Source: Welwitschia mirabilis (taxonomy: Eukaryota > Gnetophyta > Gnetopsida > Welwitschiales). Taken from it: a stretch of DNA of 32,200 nt. Below, one piece after another: positions 8,113-18,514 of the stretch. A program made the position numbers and the translations under genes. The stretch is from the NCBI GenBank assembly GCA_051453625.1, contig JBOZIK010000001.1:244853455-244885654 (forward strand), written 5' to 3'. The notes below the pieces were generated by a model. The model did no database searches. It had not been told where the DNA came from and saw only the letters and a program-made list of their open reading frames with translations. Numbering within the stretch: the stretch's first letter is position 1; each line of letters starts with the position of its first letter.

Positions 8113-9183
8113 CTTAAAAAAAATTTCCAAAAAGGGAAAATACACAGGTCTGCATTTCCAGCAAGGGAAAAAACAAATTTTCCTATTAAATCACAATATG
8201 ACAGCAGTCTACAAAATGCTTTTCATATTTACATTTTTATGGAATAAGCTACACAAATACATGACATTACAAAATTTGCTAAAAGGATAATCTTTCTTTC
8301 AGCCAAAAATTTGCAGGATATGAAGGTAATCATTTGATTATCTTAATTTATGTTTAGAAAAATTCACACTTTTAGCAACGCAGGCATGCCATGACCAGGA
8401 GGGATTTTATTTAAATTTCATGCATTTTTCCCTACTCTCCCCAATAGTTCACTTCTATGGCTGCGGAAGCCCAATAGAGGGTAACCCTTTTGCAGTTTGC
8501 ATCACCTAGTTGCCTTGGCCAAATTTTTATTCTTGTTATTCAACAAGTAAAGCATATATCTCAGCTTTGCTCCAAGGCCCAAGAATTGTTGTGCCACATT
8601 TCCAAATTGAGATATCCAAAAATCTTCAAAGACAAAAATCAGCCAAAACAAGGTAAGAGTTGGAAAAAAAAAAGGCAGCAATTTTACAAGCACAGAGCAT
8701 TTCAACATTGCAGAGTAGATTAAACACCACTTAAGAAGCAAAAGGAGCCTGAACCATACCTAGAGAAATCGAGAAAGTGCAGGTCCTGAAATGTGAAGTT
8801 ATTCTTCTTGAGTTGCAAGGGCAAAAAGTTGAAGAAAAACTTTGAGAAGAATGAGAAAGAAGACAAGGCCTTCAAGTTTCAACATATTGATATAAAAAGT
8901 TGGTGATGTGTCAAGTTTCTAAATGACCACTTGGCTTTTCTCTAAACCTCCTCCTTCATAGTTGGCCTTTTGAGAAAAATAATATTAAAAGTAAATTTCC
9001 TTTAAAATAAAAGTAAACAATAGTTTTTAATAACCATTTAAAGCCTTAGCATATTCTTAAAATAACTAATCTCATATAAAAAAATTATCATCTTTCACTA
9101 ATGTTAACCTTAAACTTTCTTGTGCATAAATAGTTTGCACTAAAATTTAATTCTTTCTTGGCTGCGAGAGTGAGGACATTACA
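8113..9183. other. Outer part of probable Ty3 LTR, no gene
   Basis: AT-rich with no coding signal. The right edge (GTGAGGACATTACA, ending at 9183) reads as a plant Ty3 LTR start on the minus strand. Open frames at 8490-8741 exist on both strands and match nothing I recognise. Confidence 0.4.
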
Positions 9184-11368
9184 CAACTTTTATGAGTGAG
9201 GCCTCGTGTTAGTCTTCTTAAGAGACTTTACCATGACTGATATTGAACATTCGACAATGTTGATCACTGTTAAGTTGATTGTATTGAATTGCATTCAATT
9301 AATGTCAATTGTATTGTTTCAAGTCACATGACTTCCTTCATCTTTAATCTTAAGTTCATGTAACTCTTCATAACAACCTTCTTAGTCATTACTGTTACGA
9401 TTTTAATGTGATAGTTACCATCTTAGTTATCTAATTGTTTTTTGGTCCCTCTTCGGAGCTCAGGTTGTCCATGCCTCTTTCATCTTGTATGACATCTAAA
9501 TGTATTTTTGTTCATTACTTTTGTGGTGCAATTACTTTTGTGGTGCAAGGTTTGTTAATTTCTAATAGGAAGCATCTAAACTACTCTCTTACTACTTCCA
9601 CTAGGTCCTCGACACTCTTTCTCTATGACAAGTGCAAAACATTACCCCTCTCTCTTTTCATCAATTTGATGTGGAACAAGCTTCTAAAATTTCCAATCCC
9701 AATAAGACATTATACGAACACATCAAATTGGGCACCTTTTGGAAAATACAAAAGGTAAATCAATGAGATTTTGTGGCCTTATAAGACCTAATATGCTCAC
9801 GCCATGTAACAAGATGATTCTTGCTATCTCCTATCTAGGAAGGTTTCCTATTCTTTTTGTACTTCCATTGAACTCTTTGGCATCTAAGACCAAGAAGATG
9901 AAGTTTTATGTCCACCATCGGCCAAATTGGCTAGACTGTCGAGACCATTTTCTTCAAAGTGCCACACTAAAGGGTTATCGGTAAATGTACGTGTGACATG
10001 TTGTTATACTCTTTATAATGTGATGAAAACAAAGGCCTACAATGGTTTTGTTGGGTACATATTTGTGTTGTGTGCCTTGCATCTTCCATTGTGGGTATTG
10101 TATGTCTTGTGCTATCTCTACCATAATGCCCCTTCATGCATATGGTTGGTAGACTTGTTGCCTAACGTCAGTGGCAATAGGTAAAAAAGTTCATGGTTAT
10201 TGATCTAGAACGATAATAGAACATTGTATAGCATTCACACTAGTGACCTTGTTTGAGGCTAAAATCCTAAACTAGCTTTTGAAACTATGTGGGACATATC
10301 CACATCATCTTGAAAAAACACAAATATTGCAATTTCTCGTTGAGAGGTAGACTTGCCTATAGGAGGGGAGTATAGATTTGTAATCGTAAATGATGAAATG
10401 TTATATGTATCGGAAATGGCTGGGGTAGCACACTTCTTCAACAACTTAGTTGGCATGCCAAACAAACATTAATATACATTTGATACTTACATGTAAACAC
10501 AACTAAATCTGTGTTAATGTATGTGCCTATGGTAAATATTTCGATTTCACCCTTCTCTTTGAAATATCTCCCATCAGAACACTAGTTATTGTATTTGTCT
10601 TAAGTTACTTTTCCATTTCTTCCCTCACTTATGGCTTTATCCTGCATCGTCTCCTCCTTGCATCACCACCCATGAGCTTATCCGTAGGTTTAACCATTCT
10701 CCAATTGCCACTATAGCTCCTTTTGCCCCTCCTCACTCTCTAAGAGGCTAACTACCAAGAGGTCTTGTCACAAGTCACCTCCCCTTTTATGAGCTGCTAC
10801 AGCTCTACGAGTGTTTCCTGTCAAGAGGGTGAGGAAATGGACACAGTTTGATCGGTATATCGATTAGCCTATTTTTGCTGCTTCTCTGTTGTGTCTCTCT
10901 AAGGCTTTTATTTTGAGTGATAGGTCCATGTGCTTTTTTGGCATTTTCTTTTTCAGAATCTAATTCCCTTCTTATGAACCCTTTCTATGTTATGTTAATG
11001 CAATGCGTTTTAAATAAGGTTTCTTTATGTGCATTACTTGTAGTTGTTTATTATAAGTGTTGTGTAGTAAGATAAAGCTTGATTTATACAATCCAACCTT
11101 ACGAACCAAGTGTCCTTCGTTTTAGCACACACAAATCATCCATGAATCACTCCACCAGCGTTGCAACTGCTAGCCCATGTTGGAATTCTGTCATGTGTCC
11201 CATGGAATTTTGGACTTACCCATGAGGCTTGGCCATACCATCCCTTCTTCCATACTTATGTGGATGCACCAATGTCTAGATTGTTTCAACCCTTAGGATG
11301 CCCCATTTTGTGATGTGTCCTATGATATCTTAGTGTAACATGTTTAATATATTTTGATTAATGGATAC
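9184..11368. other. No recognisable gene; 17-bp perfect duplication
   Basis: Three overlapping plus-strand frames (9435-10184) have no family motif and ordinary AT-rich composition, so I leave them uncalled. 9514-9530 is repeated exactly at 9531-9547 (ATTACTTTTGTGGTGCA), a recent slippage event. The sequence from about 10620 to 11340 looks like an old repeat, but I cannot name it. A 291-base gap follows (11369-11659). Confidence 0.45.
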
Positions 11369-11673
11369 NNNNNNNNNNNNNNNNNNNNNNNNNNNNNNNN
11401 NNNNNNNNNNNNNNNNNNNNNNNNNNNNNNNNNNNNNNNNNNNNNNNNNNNNNNNNNNNNNNNNNNNNNNNNNNNNNNNNNNNNNNNNNNNNNNNNNNNN
11501 NNNNNNNNNNNNNNNNNNNNNNNNNNNNNNNNNNNNNNNNNNNNNNNNNNNNNNNNNNNNNNNNNNNNNNNNNNNNNNNNNNNNNNNNNNNNNNNNNNNN
11601 NNNNNNNNNNNNNNNNNNNNNNNNNNNNNNNNNNNNNNNNNNNNNNNNNNNNNNNNNNNGATACCACTATAAT

Positions 11674-12561
11674 TGTAACCATGGTTGTGACTTGTGAGAC
11701 CCAACCCCGACACTAAACTCGTTTGGCTTCCTAGACTTGGACTCATCAGTTAAACTCAGCTGAAACTTGAGAAGGTCAAGAGAGTTTTTGGCTTGTTGAC
11801 ATGTTCCAAAGATTAATGGATTTTCATGCATTCAAATAGGGCTTAGAGCATTTTTAGATATTACACAAGTTTTGGAATACACTACATTGATAACAAACAT
11901 AGCAAATATGTATGTCAAACTTGTCACTACAAGTTATATTCACCATTTTTTATCATGTTTGGAAAACATTTGCAAGTCTAAAAATATACATTTTATGTAA
12001 CTACTAAGAATATAGAAAAATGTGATTACCTTAATCAGACATTAAACCAATTTAACAACAAAATGTTCTCTTTATTACTCAAGCTCTCGTGCCTGCAAAA
12101 TACATAGAAACATGGAACTACATATGAAACTACTCAATAGGTGATACAACAACACAGAAATTGAAAAAGCATAGGAGACAAAGTTTTCACCTTATATCCT
12201 TCATTGTGCATTGCCGCCGTTGCTGTGCTTGATATTTGACGTGGCAAAAAGCAAATTTAAAAGACCTTTAGAGTTATTTTTAATGTTTTTTAAAGAGCAT
12301 TTTCTTTTAATCCATGGTTGGAGCCTTTTTCCCTTATTTTTTATTCCTTGTGGGTTTTTTTCAGAAAAAATGTAAAATGAGTCTAGAAGTCATGGACCTA
12401 TCAAACTCGTGGAACTCATCAGACTCAGTGGTTTTGATGAGTTTGATGAGTCTGTGACTTCTAGACTCGTCTCAGTGAGTTCTCGCTTATAGACTCGCTG
12501 TGGTTGGCGGGCTAGGGACTTGGAGAGTTTGGACAGACTTGCAAAGACTCTGGTAACACTG
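11674..12561 (+). repeat. GACTCG-rich dispersed repeat, copy 1
   Basis: This copy begins TGTAACCATGGTTGTGA and ends TCTGGTAACACTG. Its first ~230 bases align with the start of the second copy at 15723, and its last ~180 align with the end of that copy at 16975, in the same orientation. The middle is unalike. The ends are weakly inverted (TGTAACCATGG against TGTTACCAGAG, 8 of 11). That would suit a non-autonomous DNA transposon, and CAGTG at the right end recalls hAT elements. I found no convincing target duplication. It has no coding capacity. Confidence 0.65.
12379..12468. repeat. Long hairpin in copy 1
   Basis: The outer arms GAGTCTAGAAGTCA (12379-12392) and TGACTTCTAGACTC (12455-12468) are perfect 14-base inverted repeats. 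The sequence inside continues an imperfect stem (TATCAAACTCGT against TGATGAGTTTGATGA). Confidence 0.85.
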
Positions 12562-13626
12562 ATAATAATTGCATACCGTGATTGACATAAGGCAATGATT
12601 TTCCTTCATTTACCACATAACGTCATGTCCACTCGTTAGAAGTGCAGATACATATGTCCATTGTTTACTAACTTTTGAGGTTGTGTCATAATTGTGAGCT
12701 TGGGAATGTGAGATTCCTCAGATAATCATAAAGCATAAACAGGAAGGTTTATAACACAAGTGAAGCCTTTTAAAATGGTCATGAGAGTTATTATAGTGAC
12801 CAATATAAGAGCTGAAAATAAATTTCAGAGGGTTGTTATCTGAAAACTGACGCAATAGAAGATAGAACAGAACTAGATCCTTGATCACGGACTGTGTTTG
12901 TAGGTTGTCTTTCTTGCATCGAAGTGAAACAAGCAAATAAATTTACTATTTTCGTATGCTACATTTGAGGATATGCTGAGACAAGGGCACAATTTCATTT
13001 GAATTGGTAAATCGTAAACTGAATTGGAAAATGGCTAAGATTCTCTACGAAAAGATTAGACACATTGTTGATCTTGATTTTACTTGTTTGTTGTCAGACA
13101 ATTTTATGTGCATCTGATATACATTTGCTCCGATTTGATGTTTTAGTTTGCGACGTACATTACTTTAATCACAGCTTTTCAATGGTTGATTGGGCAGAGT
13201 TAGAATTTAGAATTTCTAGGGCTACAAAGGTTTTGTGTATGCAACAGAGAAAGAAGAATGACAAGGACATCTAGTACTTTAGGTCAAACATACAGGTATT
13301 AGGATTCCATTGAATGCATTAGAGATGTGCTAAATTAGTGCACGCCATCAAAAGTTGAATGATATTATTGGATCTCTTGTAAATAGCAGAAGACAATTTT
13401 ATATAATAAATAAATCATTTACACCAGTTTGGACTTTGGATTAAGAATTCAATACATTTTGTGAATTTTGTTTTGTGTTTTTTCATTTTTTTGGGTTCAG
13501 TCAATTAGACAATTTGTGACTAAAAACCTCTTGTGATACTTTTAACTTACGATTAATAATTCGTATGGGTTAGCTCTTTTTTCTAACTGAAGTTTTGTGT
13601 CAACACCATGGTATAACATTGCTTTC
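12562..13626. other. Region upstream of kelch exon, no exon identified
   Basis: AT-rich, probably intronic or intergenic. A 28-codon frame from 13031 and a 69-codon frame at 13065-13274 have no recognisable motif. A CAG-GTATTA word near 13295 could act as a splice donor, but no coding exon can be defended before it. Confidence 0.4.
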
Positions 13627-13658
13627 TTTTTAATCCTTTTGTTCTTTTTGTTTTGCAG
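13627..13658 (+). promoter_or_regulatory. 3' splice site (polypyrimidine tract and AG)
   Basis: A T-rich tract (TTTTGTTCTTTTTGTTTTGCAG in effect) ends in CAG at 13656-13658, directly before the frame that carries the kelch similarity. It is the natural acceptor for that exon. Confidence 0.75.
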
Positions 13659-14024
13659 GTGCCTGGACCTTGCACTGTTCATAAGAATAAACTTATATCA
13701 ATTCAACACAACAGAATACTTGCATATGTATTGGATGAAAATAAATGGGTGCACATAGGTAATATCTTAATGTTGGATGGCTTTAGTAGTTCAGTTCCTT
13801 GTGTGCGGTGTGGTTTTGCTTTAGAAACCTTAGAAAGCAAACTTTATATTATTGGAGGCATGTTGATTTCGAGATCCAGTGCTCGCTCTAACCGATATCT
13901 CAACTCCCTATTAGTTTGTGATCTTGATAGCCTGAGTGATTCCAGGCAACTATGCTGGCGAGAAGTTGCTAGCATGGGTGCAAGATGTGGCAGTATTCTT
14001 GCCTCTTGTGTCCTCTATGTCTAA
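13659..14024 (+). CDS. Terminal exon of F-box/kelch-repeat-like protein (partial)
   Basis: After the splice acceptor the frame opens with VPGPCTVHKNKLISI and runs 121 codons to TAA at 14022-14024. Two stretches look like beta-propeller blades: KLISIQHNRILAYVLDENKW and ESKLYIIGG, the latter the double-glycine kelch signature. The end, LLVCDLDSLSDSRQLCWREV then ARCGSILASC, resembles the C-terminus of plant F-box/kelch proteins such as the At5g42350 group; that match is from memory. Such proteins are usually substrate receptors of SCF ubiquitin ligases. No F-box or further blades were found upstream, so the other exons lie beyond a long intron or outside the window, or this is a stranded pseudogene exon. 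There are no stops or frameshifts, unlike all nearby transposon remains, which argues for recent or present constraint. Confidence 0.62.
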   Translation: MPGPCTVHKNKLISIQHNRILAYVLDENKWVHIGNILMLDGFSSSVPCVRCGFALETLESKLYIIGGMLISRSSARSNRYLNSLLVCDLDSLSDSRQLCWREVASMGARCGSILASCVLYV

Positions 14025-14877
14025 GTTGCGTGTTACCTCCTTATAAAAGGATGCCAAAGTATTAGTATCTGTATAGAGCATTCTGTGAATATTCTAAGTA
14101 CCCTTACCTGCTCAGATGATTTGAGTTGTGCTTTACATAGACCTAATTCCATTTTAAAGTTAATATGATTTTGGCTCATGGTCCAGCTCATATTTGGTGA
14201 AATCTTTTAAGGAAAAGAGAAGAATATTGGAGTTAGGGTTTCAGGCCTTTTGTTCTCTGAACTAGAAACAGGAAATCTGTAATGGCAATGATGCCACTGT
14301 GAAACCTATAGCAAAAGTGAAGCAAGGGAGCAAAGTCTAGTCTTGACAAGTTTTAAAACTCATAGATCGAAATTCTATTAAAAAAAGAGAGAGAGAGTAA
14401 AAAAAATTATGGATACTTGTCAAGAACCATAATGAAATTACTTGACCGAGTTAATTTGAAAGACCATGGATCCTTATCTAAATGCAAACATCTGTTCATC
14501 GTGGATACTATAAAAAGCTTGACCAGGTGTTCCATAATGTTGGGAAAAGGCTTGGATGTGGATTGTCTTTGATCCTTAAAAGCAATTGGTCAGGGATACT
14601 ACCTTCCAAACCAATTGTAATTGTTCATAATTTAATGCCAGTAAATTTTGGAGTTGTCCATGATTAAAGCAATCAATATGTGATAGTTTAAGTCCATGGC
14701 TATTGGCCAATGTGCAATGGAATGATAACAAAATTCTATGACATGGCATCTAATGCCTTTTTCTATTCATTTCTTACCTCTTTATTATGACATCCTTTTC
14801 TTTTTTATGCTTTGTTCCCCTCATACATTGTGTTCCTTCTCAAAAAACCAATAGCCCTAATGTTTATGGTAAAAAGA
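14025..14877. other. 3' flank of kelch exon, no gene
   Basis: Probable 3' UTR and downstream DNA. I see no clear AATAAA signal close to the stop. A 61-codon frame at 14482-14667 has no recognisable motif. Confidence 0.4.
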
Positions 14878-15430
14878 GGGTGGATCACTTAGTTCCCAAC
14901 TTCTTTGCTTTACAGGACTAGCAAAAATGAGAGGACAAGGTTAGAGGATAAATATGCTCTACAGAAAGCAAAATTACTGAGCCATTATAGACACTACCTC
15001 ACAACAGAAATTACATAGATATATAGATGGCACTGGAAGCCTATGTCAACAAGGAAGGGTGGAATCATACCTATGAGACAGAGGCCCAGTTTTCCAACTT
15101 TTCTGCCTAGAATACTTGCAAAATTAGAGGTTAAGGTTAGAGGATAAATATGTTTCATGGAATGCAACATTACTGAGCGATCGTAAGCACTACATCAAAA
15201 CAGAAATTGTATAGAATCACAGATAACAACAGAAGTCCTTTTTGAAAAGAAAGGATGGAATCATGCCTATGAGACAAAGACTCAGTTAGCCAACCAGCCT
15301 GCCTATAGAAGCACAGATAAATATATTGCATGGAAAGTGGTATGACTGAGTAATCTTAGGCACTATGTCAGAATGGAAATTAGATAGAAACCTAGATAAC
15401 GACAGTAGTCTCTGTTGAATAACAAAATGG
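14878..15430. repeat. Tandem repeat, ~196-bp unit, about three copies
   Basis: The word GATAAATAT marks units at 14947, 15143 and 15316 (spacings 196 and 173). Shared landmarks in order are: TTAGAGGATAAATATG, TTACTGAGC, CACTA(C/T), ACAGAAATT, TAGATA or GATAAC, GGTGGAATCAT or GATGGAATCAT, CCTATGAGACA, and AGTT..CCAAC. The piece at 14878-14940 is the tail of a fourth copy. Units are clearly diverged and non-coding. The array lies 0.85 kb downstream of the kelch stop codon. Confidence 0.85.
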
Positions 15431-15722
15431 ACACAGGATTCTTAGTGACAGCAATTTGAGGGAAAACAAAAGGAACTCAAGGACAAAGATGACTAAATGC
15501 AGAGTGCTAACAACAAAATCAAACAATCACTCTGAAAACTGTTCTAATGGAGTATCTTCTGTCTATTGAAAGTTTTCTGTGCAGAGTTTTGAGTTGGCTT
15601 GTAAAATACAGAGGAATGCTCTGACAATTCTGCTTTTGACAAGGGGTGATTCCCACGAGCTATGTTTGATTCTGATTTCCAAATGACCAATAGCATTTTT
15701 TATCATTTTATACTCAATGACC

Positions 15723-16975
15723 TGTAGACCATGGTTGTGAAACTTAGACTCAGCACCAAACTCATTCGGCTTACAGGACCTGGAATCATTAGCCAAAATT
15801 GGTGGACTTTGCAAAATTTGGCGCAAACTTGGAAGGCTAAAAGAGTTGGGTTTTCATATATTATTTCAAAGATTAAGGAATTTTTTTGCACTCAGATAAG
15901 ATAAGAGAGCATTTGTAAATATTACACAAGTGTTCAAATAAATTATATTAATGAATTATTGCAAAAGAGAACTATGTGTATCCAAAACTTAATAAAATGA
16001 AAAATATACAGACTTAAAGAGCGTAAATCATAATGGCTATCAACTGTCATAATAGGGGTTTGTGTAAAACTTAAGATGATAACAAAGAATAAAAGAAAAT
16101 GAGACACAAACATATATACTATTCATAAGATTGTTGGCAAAGGCATTTCATTTTCAGTAAAGAACTCTTAATATTTATATAATTACAAAGTGCTAAATAA
16201 TAGATGGGGGTTAATGCAAAGTTTGCATAACTTTAAATGCCATTGTAAAAACTCAAAAGCCATACTGTTATGTGAGAAGCTTGAGGACATTTGACTCGAT
16301 GGTCTCCTTCAATGAATAGAAAAGGGTGTTCAAAGAACAAACATCTACTAGTATCAGTTTAAAAGATTGTTCTTGCTAAGATATTGCATAAACTTCAATA
16401 ACCATAATCATTACTAGTGTCGATGATTTCAGCCATTTAGCTGAAACATAGATGATTGGTAGTGGTTTTATGAAAGAAAAATGAGAAACAAATAAAAGAA
16501 GACTGAGAAATGAATGAAAGAAAACTGAGAACACAGAAACAGTGTGATGAACAATAGAAAAATGAGGAGCGAATGAAACCTATCCTTATTGATGTTACTT
16601 TCTTTGTTTGCACCTTGGAGAGCTCCTCTATCACTAACCTTGATGTGAAAATGACTTTGTCACGCTTGATAATCACTTTTTACCATTTTATCACTACTGT
16701 AAATGGTCGTTTTAAAAAGAAAATTTATTGTTGTGAACTATAGTGAGTGTTGTCCTTTCCTTAACCAAAAAAAGAAGTGTCCTTTTGTTGTTTATTGCAC
16801 GCGAGTCTGGAGGTCATGGACTCATCGGACTCGCTAAAGTCATTGGACTCAATGAGTTCCATGAGTCTAGTGAGTCTGCAAACTTCGGATTCGTCTTAGC
16901 GATTTTCGGCTCTCAGACTCGTAGTGAGTTGCAGACTCACAAACTCGCGGGACTCATAGCAAATCTAGTAATATT
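15723..16975 (+). repeat. GACTCG-rich dispersed repeat, copy 2
   Basis: Homologous to 11674-12561 at both ends. It opens with TGTAGACCATGGTTGTGA and a similar following ~230 bases that include ATTACACAAGTGTT, and it closes with a GACTC-rich block ending TCTAGTAATATTG. TGACCT flanks both ends (15718-15723 and 16975-16980), a possible imperfect target duplication. The interior (16440-16600) carries its own GAGAA(A/C)..GAATGAAAG repeats. It is longer than copy 1 (1253 against 888 bp), so one copy has internal insertions or deletions. Confidence 0.62.
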
Positions 16976-17456
16976 GACCTTTACAAAATGAGGTATAGTA
17001 CTTAGTTATCATTAGTTAACTTATGTTTTCAAAATTACAAGCTACTTGGTGTTGATTACATGCTTCATTAGAAGGTGCCACGACACACAACTATCACAGG
17101 TGAAGTTAACAATGTTCCTTTTTTTATTCTTTTTCTTTTTTTTTTGAAGCCAACATGGCATAATTGCTAGAAAGAGTAATCTGCTACATATAAAAAGCTT
17201 ACTCTAAACATTCATGCATGCCCAAACGCAACCAGACATTGAAGATAAAAGCCCAAAATTTGCTTTCATTTATTCTATAAAGGCACCTTGTTAGAGAGGG
17301 ATTTTTAAGTTAATCAGTACGAAAACAATTTAGTGCTTATAAATTGGTTGAATTTGTCATAAATCATGAATTGGTTATTTTTTATATTCGAATCACCATA
17401 AATTTGATAGAAGTCAACTTTAACGCAAAAATAGTATTTCTTGAGCAATCCGTTGA
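16976..17456. other. Intergenic, no gene seen
   Basis: AT-rich with a T-run near 17117-17145. Nothing recognisable. Confidence 0.5.
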
Positions 17457-17611
17457 GTGTGATCGTGCCCCTTGCCTCAGCACATTGAACGCTTTGTTTG
17501 CAAATTAGGAGGACTAGGCCCACAATAGGTGTGATTAGGCCTTTTAATTCCACCTACTGCTTTTTGACCATGCTTGGGTGTGACCAGGTCCACCCTGGGC
17601 ATGATCAAGCC
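17457..17611. repeat. Four copies of a GGTGTGATNAGGCC-like motif
   Basis: Copies lie at 17457-17469 (GTGTGATCGTGCC), 17528-17541 (GGTGTGATTAGGCC), 17576-17591 (GGGTGTGACCAGGTCC) and 17597-17611 (GGGCATGATCAAGCC). On the minus strand they read as repeated GTI, GLITP, LVTP and GLIMP peptides in open frames. A short degenerate repeat; its parent is unknown. Confidence 0.6.
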
Positions 17612-17751
17612 GTTCTGATCATGTCCATTTACTTCTGACCATCTAGTCCCAAACTTTGTCCAATGGCATACCAACTCCTTAGTTCTTGAAAACTCAAGGG
17701 TCAGACTAAAATCTTAGCACATTGATCAGTTAACATATCATCTACAAACAT

Positions 17752-17876
17752 TTAGGATTTGAAAAGGAGTAAATTTAAAGATAATAAACCATTACCAACT
17801 CATTTTCCTAAAAAGTTTTAGGATTTCAAAAGAAGTAAATTTAAAGATGAATAAACCATTACCAACTCGTTTTGCG
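17752..17876. repeat. Tandem duplication, 66-bp unit
   Basis: TTAGGATTT(G/C)AAAAG starts at 17752 and at 17818. The two units share AGTAAATTTAAAGAT, AATAAACCATTACCAACTC and TTTT with only a few changes. Confidence 0.9.
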
Positions 17877-17879
17877 TAT

Positions 17880-18340
17880 TCCTTAAAATGATCTCTCGTC
17901 TTGAACATCATTTTCCTTTTGGAGTCTTATCAACAATGTGTCCAAGTAATTAGCAGAAGTCAAACCAAGGATTTTCAAAAGAGTAAAACATCTCTCTTTT
18001 GAACAATCAACTATTCCTGGTGTTCAATTTGTATTACCTAAAGTTTATCTCATCTCAGTCAAGTTCACTCTGTTCCCACATGCTTTGCCTCTCCAAATTT
18101 ATGTTTTTATTTCTTGCACTATCATAGGAGTAGTCTGTTGCCTTTGTTTTCTAGACATAAAGGGGTGAAATTTGAACTCTATTGCATAATCACGTCTCTA
18201 TAAATATTTGTTTCTTTTGTGTAATCTTCTTTTCAATGCTTCATGTAAATAGTGTATTCATAATAATTTTCCTTAATGAAAGAAGGTTTAATTAAAATGT
18301 AAATGCTTGAAAGATTAAACTTGAAGGATATAAGCACAAC
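17880..18340. other. Intergenic, no gene seen
   Basis: AT-rich. A weak third echo of the 66-bp unit (GGATTTTCAAAAGAGTAAA) occurs near 17968. Otherwise nothing recognisable. Confidence 0.45.
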
Positions 18341-18346
18341 GTGGCA

Positions 18347-18514
18347 ATGGAAGCTACCTCTAGTGTTCTTGTTACATTTGTTTGTGTTTGTATTAGACTC
18401 GATGAGAGGGAGATTGGCATTAGTTTGAAAGAGGGGGGAGCTGGTCCCAAGTATGGGGATTACACTCCATGTGGTGACACTTGCCCTCTAGGCTTGGGAG
18501 TTGATGCGAGTTAA
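18347..18514 (+). CDS. Possible small ORF, 55 codons, unknown
   Basis: ATG at 18347 to TAA at 18512-18514. The peptide has a short hydrophobic stretch near its start (SVLVTFVCVCI, residues 6-16), then a charged segment (RLDEREIG), then a glycine-rich segment with two cysteines (YTPCGDTCPLG). This could be chance, or a fragment of a decayed element or exon. No family recognised and no supporting promoter or homologue. A following 81-codon frame (18587-18832) is equally unassigned. Confidence 0.15.
   Translation: MEATSSVLVTFVCVCIRLDEREIGISLKEGGAGPKYGDYTPCGDTCPLGLGVDAS

Larger units (their letters stand above)
1027..9183 (-). mobile_element. Truncated Ty3/gypsy retrotransposon, Tekay/Del-like
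   Basis: Read on the minus strand, the order is long LTR, tRNA-iMet priming site, gag, protease, reverse transcriptase, RNase H, integrase. That order (integrase after RNase H) is diagnostic of Ty3/gypsy. Integrase and RT wording (for example [26 protein letters not shown]) is like plant chromoviruses of the Tekay/Del type. All reading frames are broken by stops and frameshifts. The element is cut inside integrase near 1030: two of the three integrase catalytic residues, any chromodomain, the polypurine tract and the 3' LTR are absent. The outer edge at 9183 rests only on a TGTAATGTCC-like LTR start and is tentative. Confidence 0.85.
4447..9183 (-). repeat. Probable long 5' LTR of the Ty3 element
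   Basis: The LTR must begin just beyond the priming site. The exact inner end is unclear: a CA end at 4468 is possible but would leave an unusually long 21-base spacer. At the outer side the minus strand reads TGTAATGTCCTCACTC from 9183, a typical plant Ty3 LTR start. That gives about 4.7 kb, including two gaps (508 and 771 N). Tekay/Del elements are known for LTRs of several kb, so the length is high but possible. A TATA-like word (TTATATATATG, minus strand, about 6583-6573) could be the promoter. The alternative is a shorter LTR with other repeats next to it. No second LTR is available in the window for comparison. Confidence 0.5.

Noticed and set aside
6883-8290. Frames of up to 420 codons on both strands
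   Set aside because: Most of the length is the 771-base gap. The real part on the minus strand is a serine/proline low-complexity translation of the hairpin repeats (SSFSMTPLES-like).
9435-10184. Three overlapping plus-strand frames
   Set aside because: No domain, ordinary AT-rich composition, starts without context; probably chance or an unrecognisable transposon relic.
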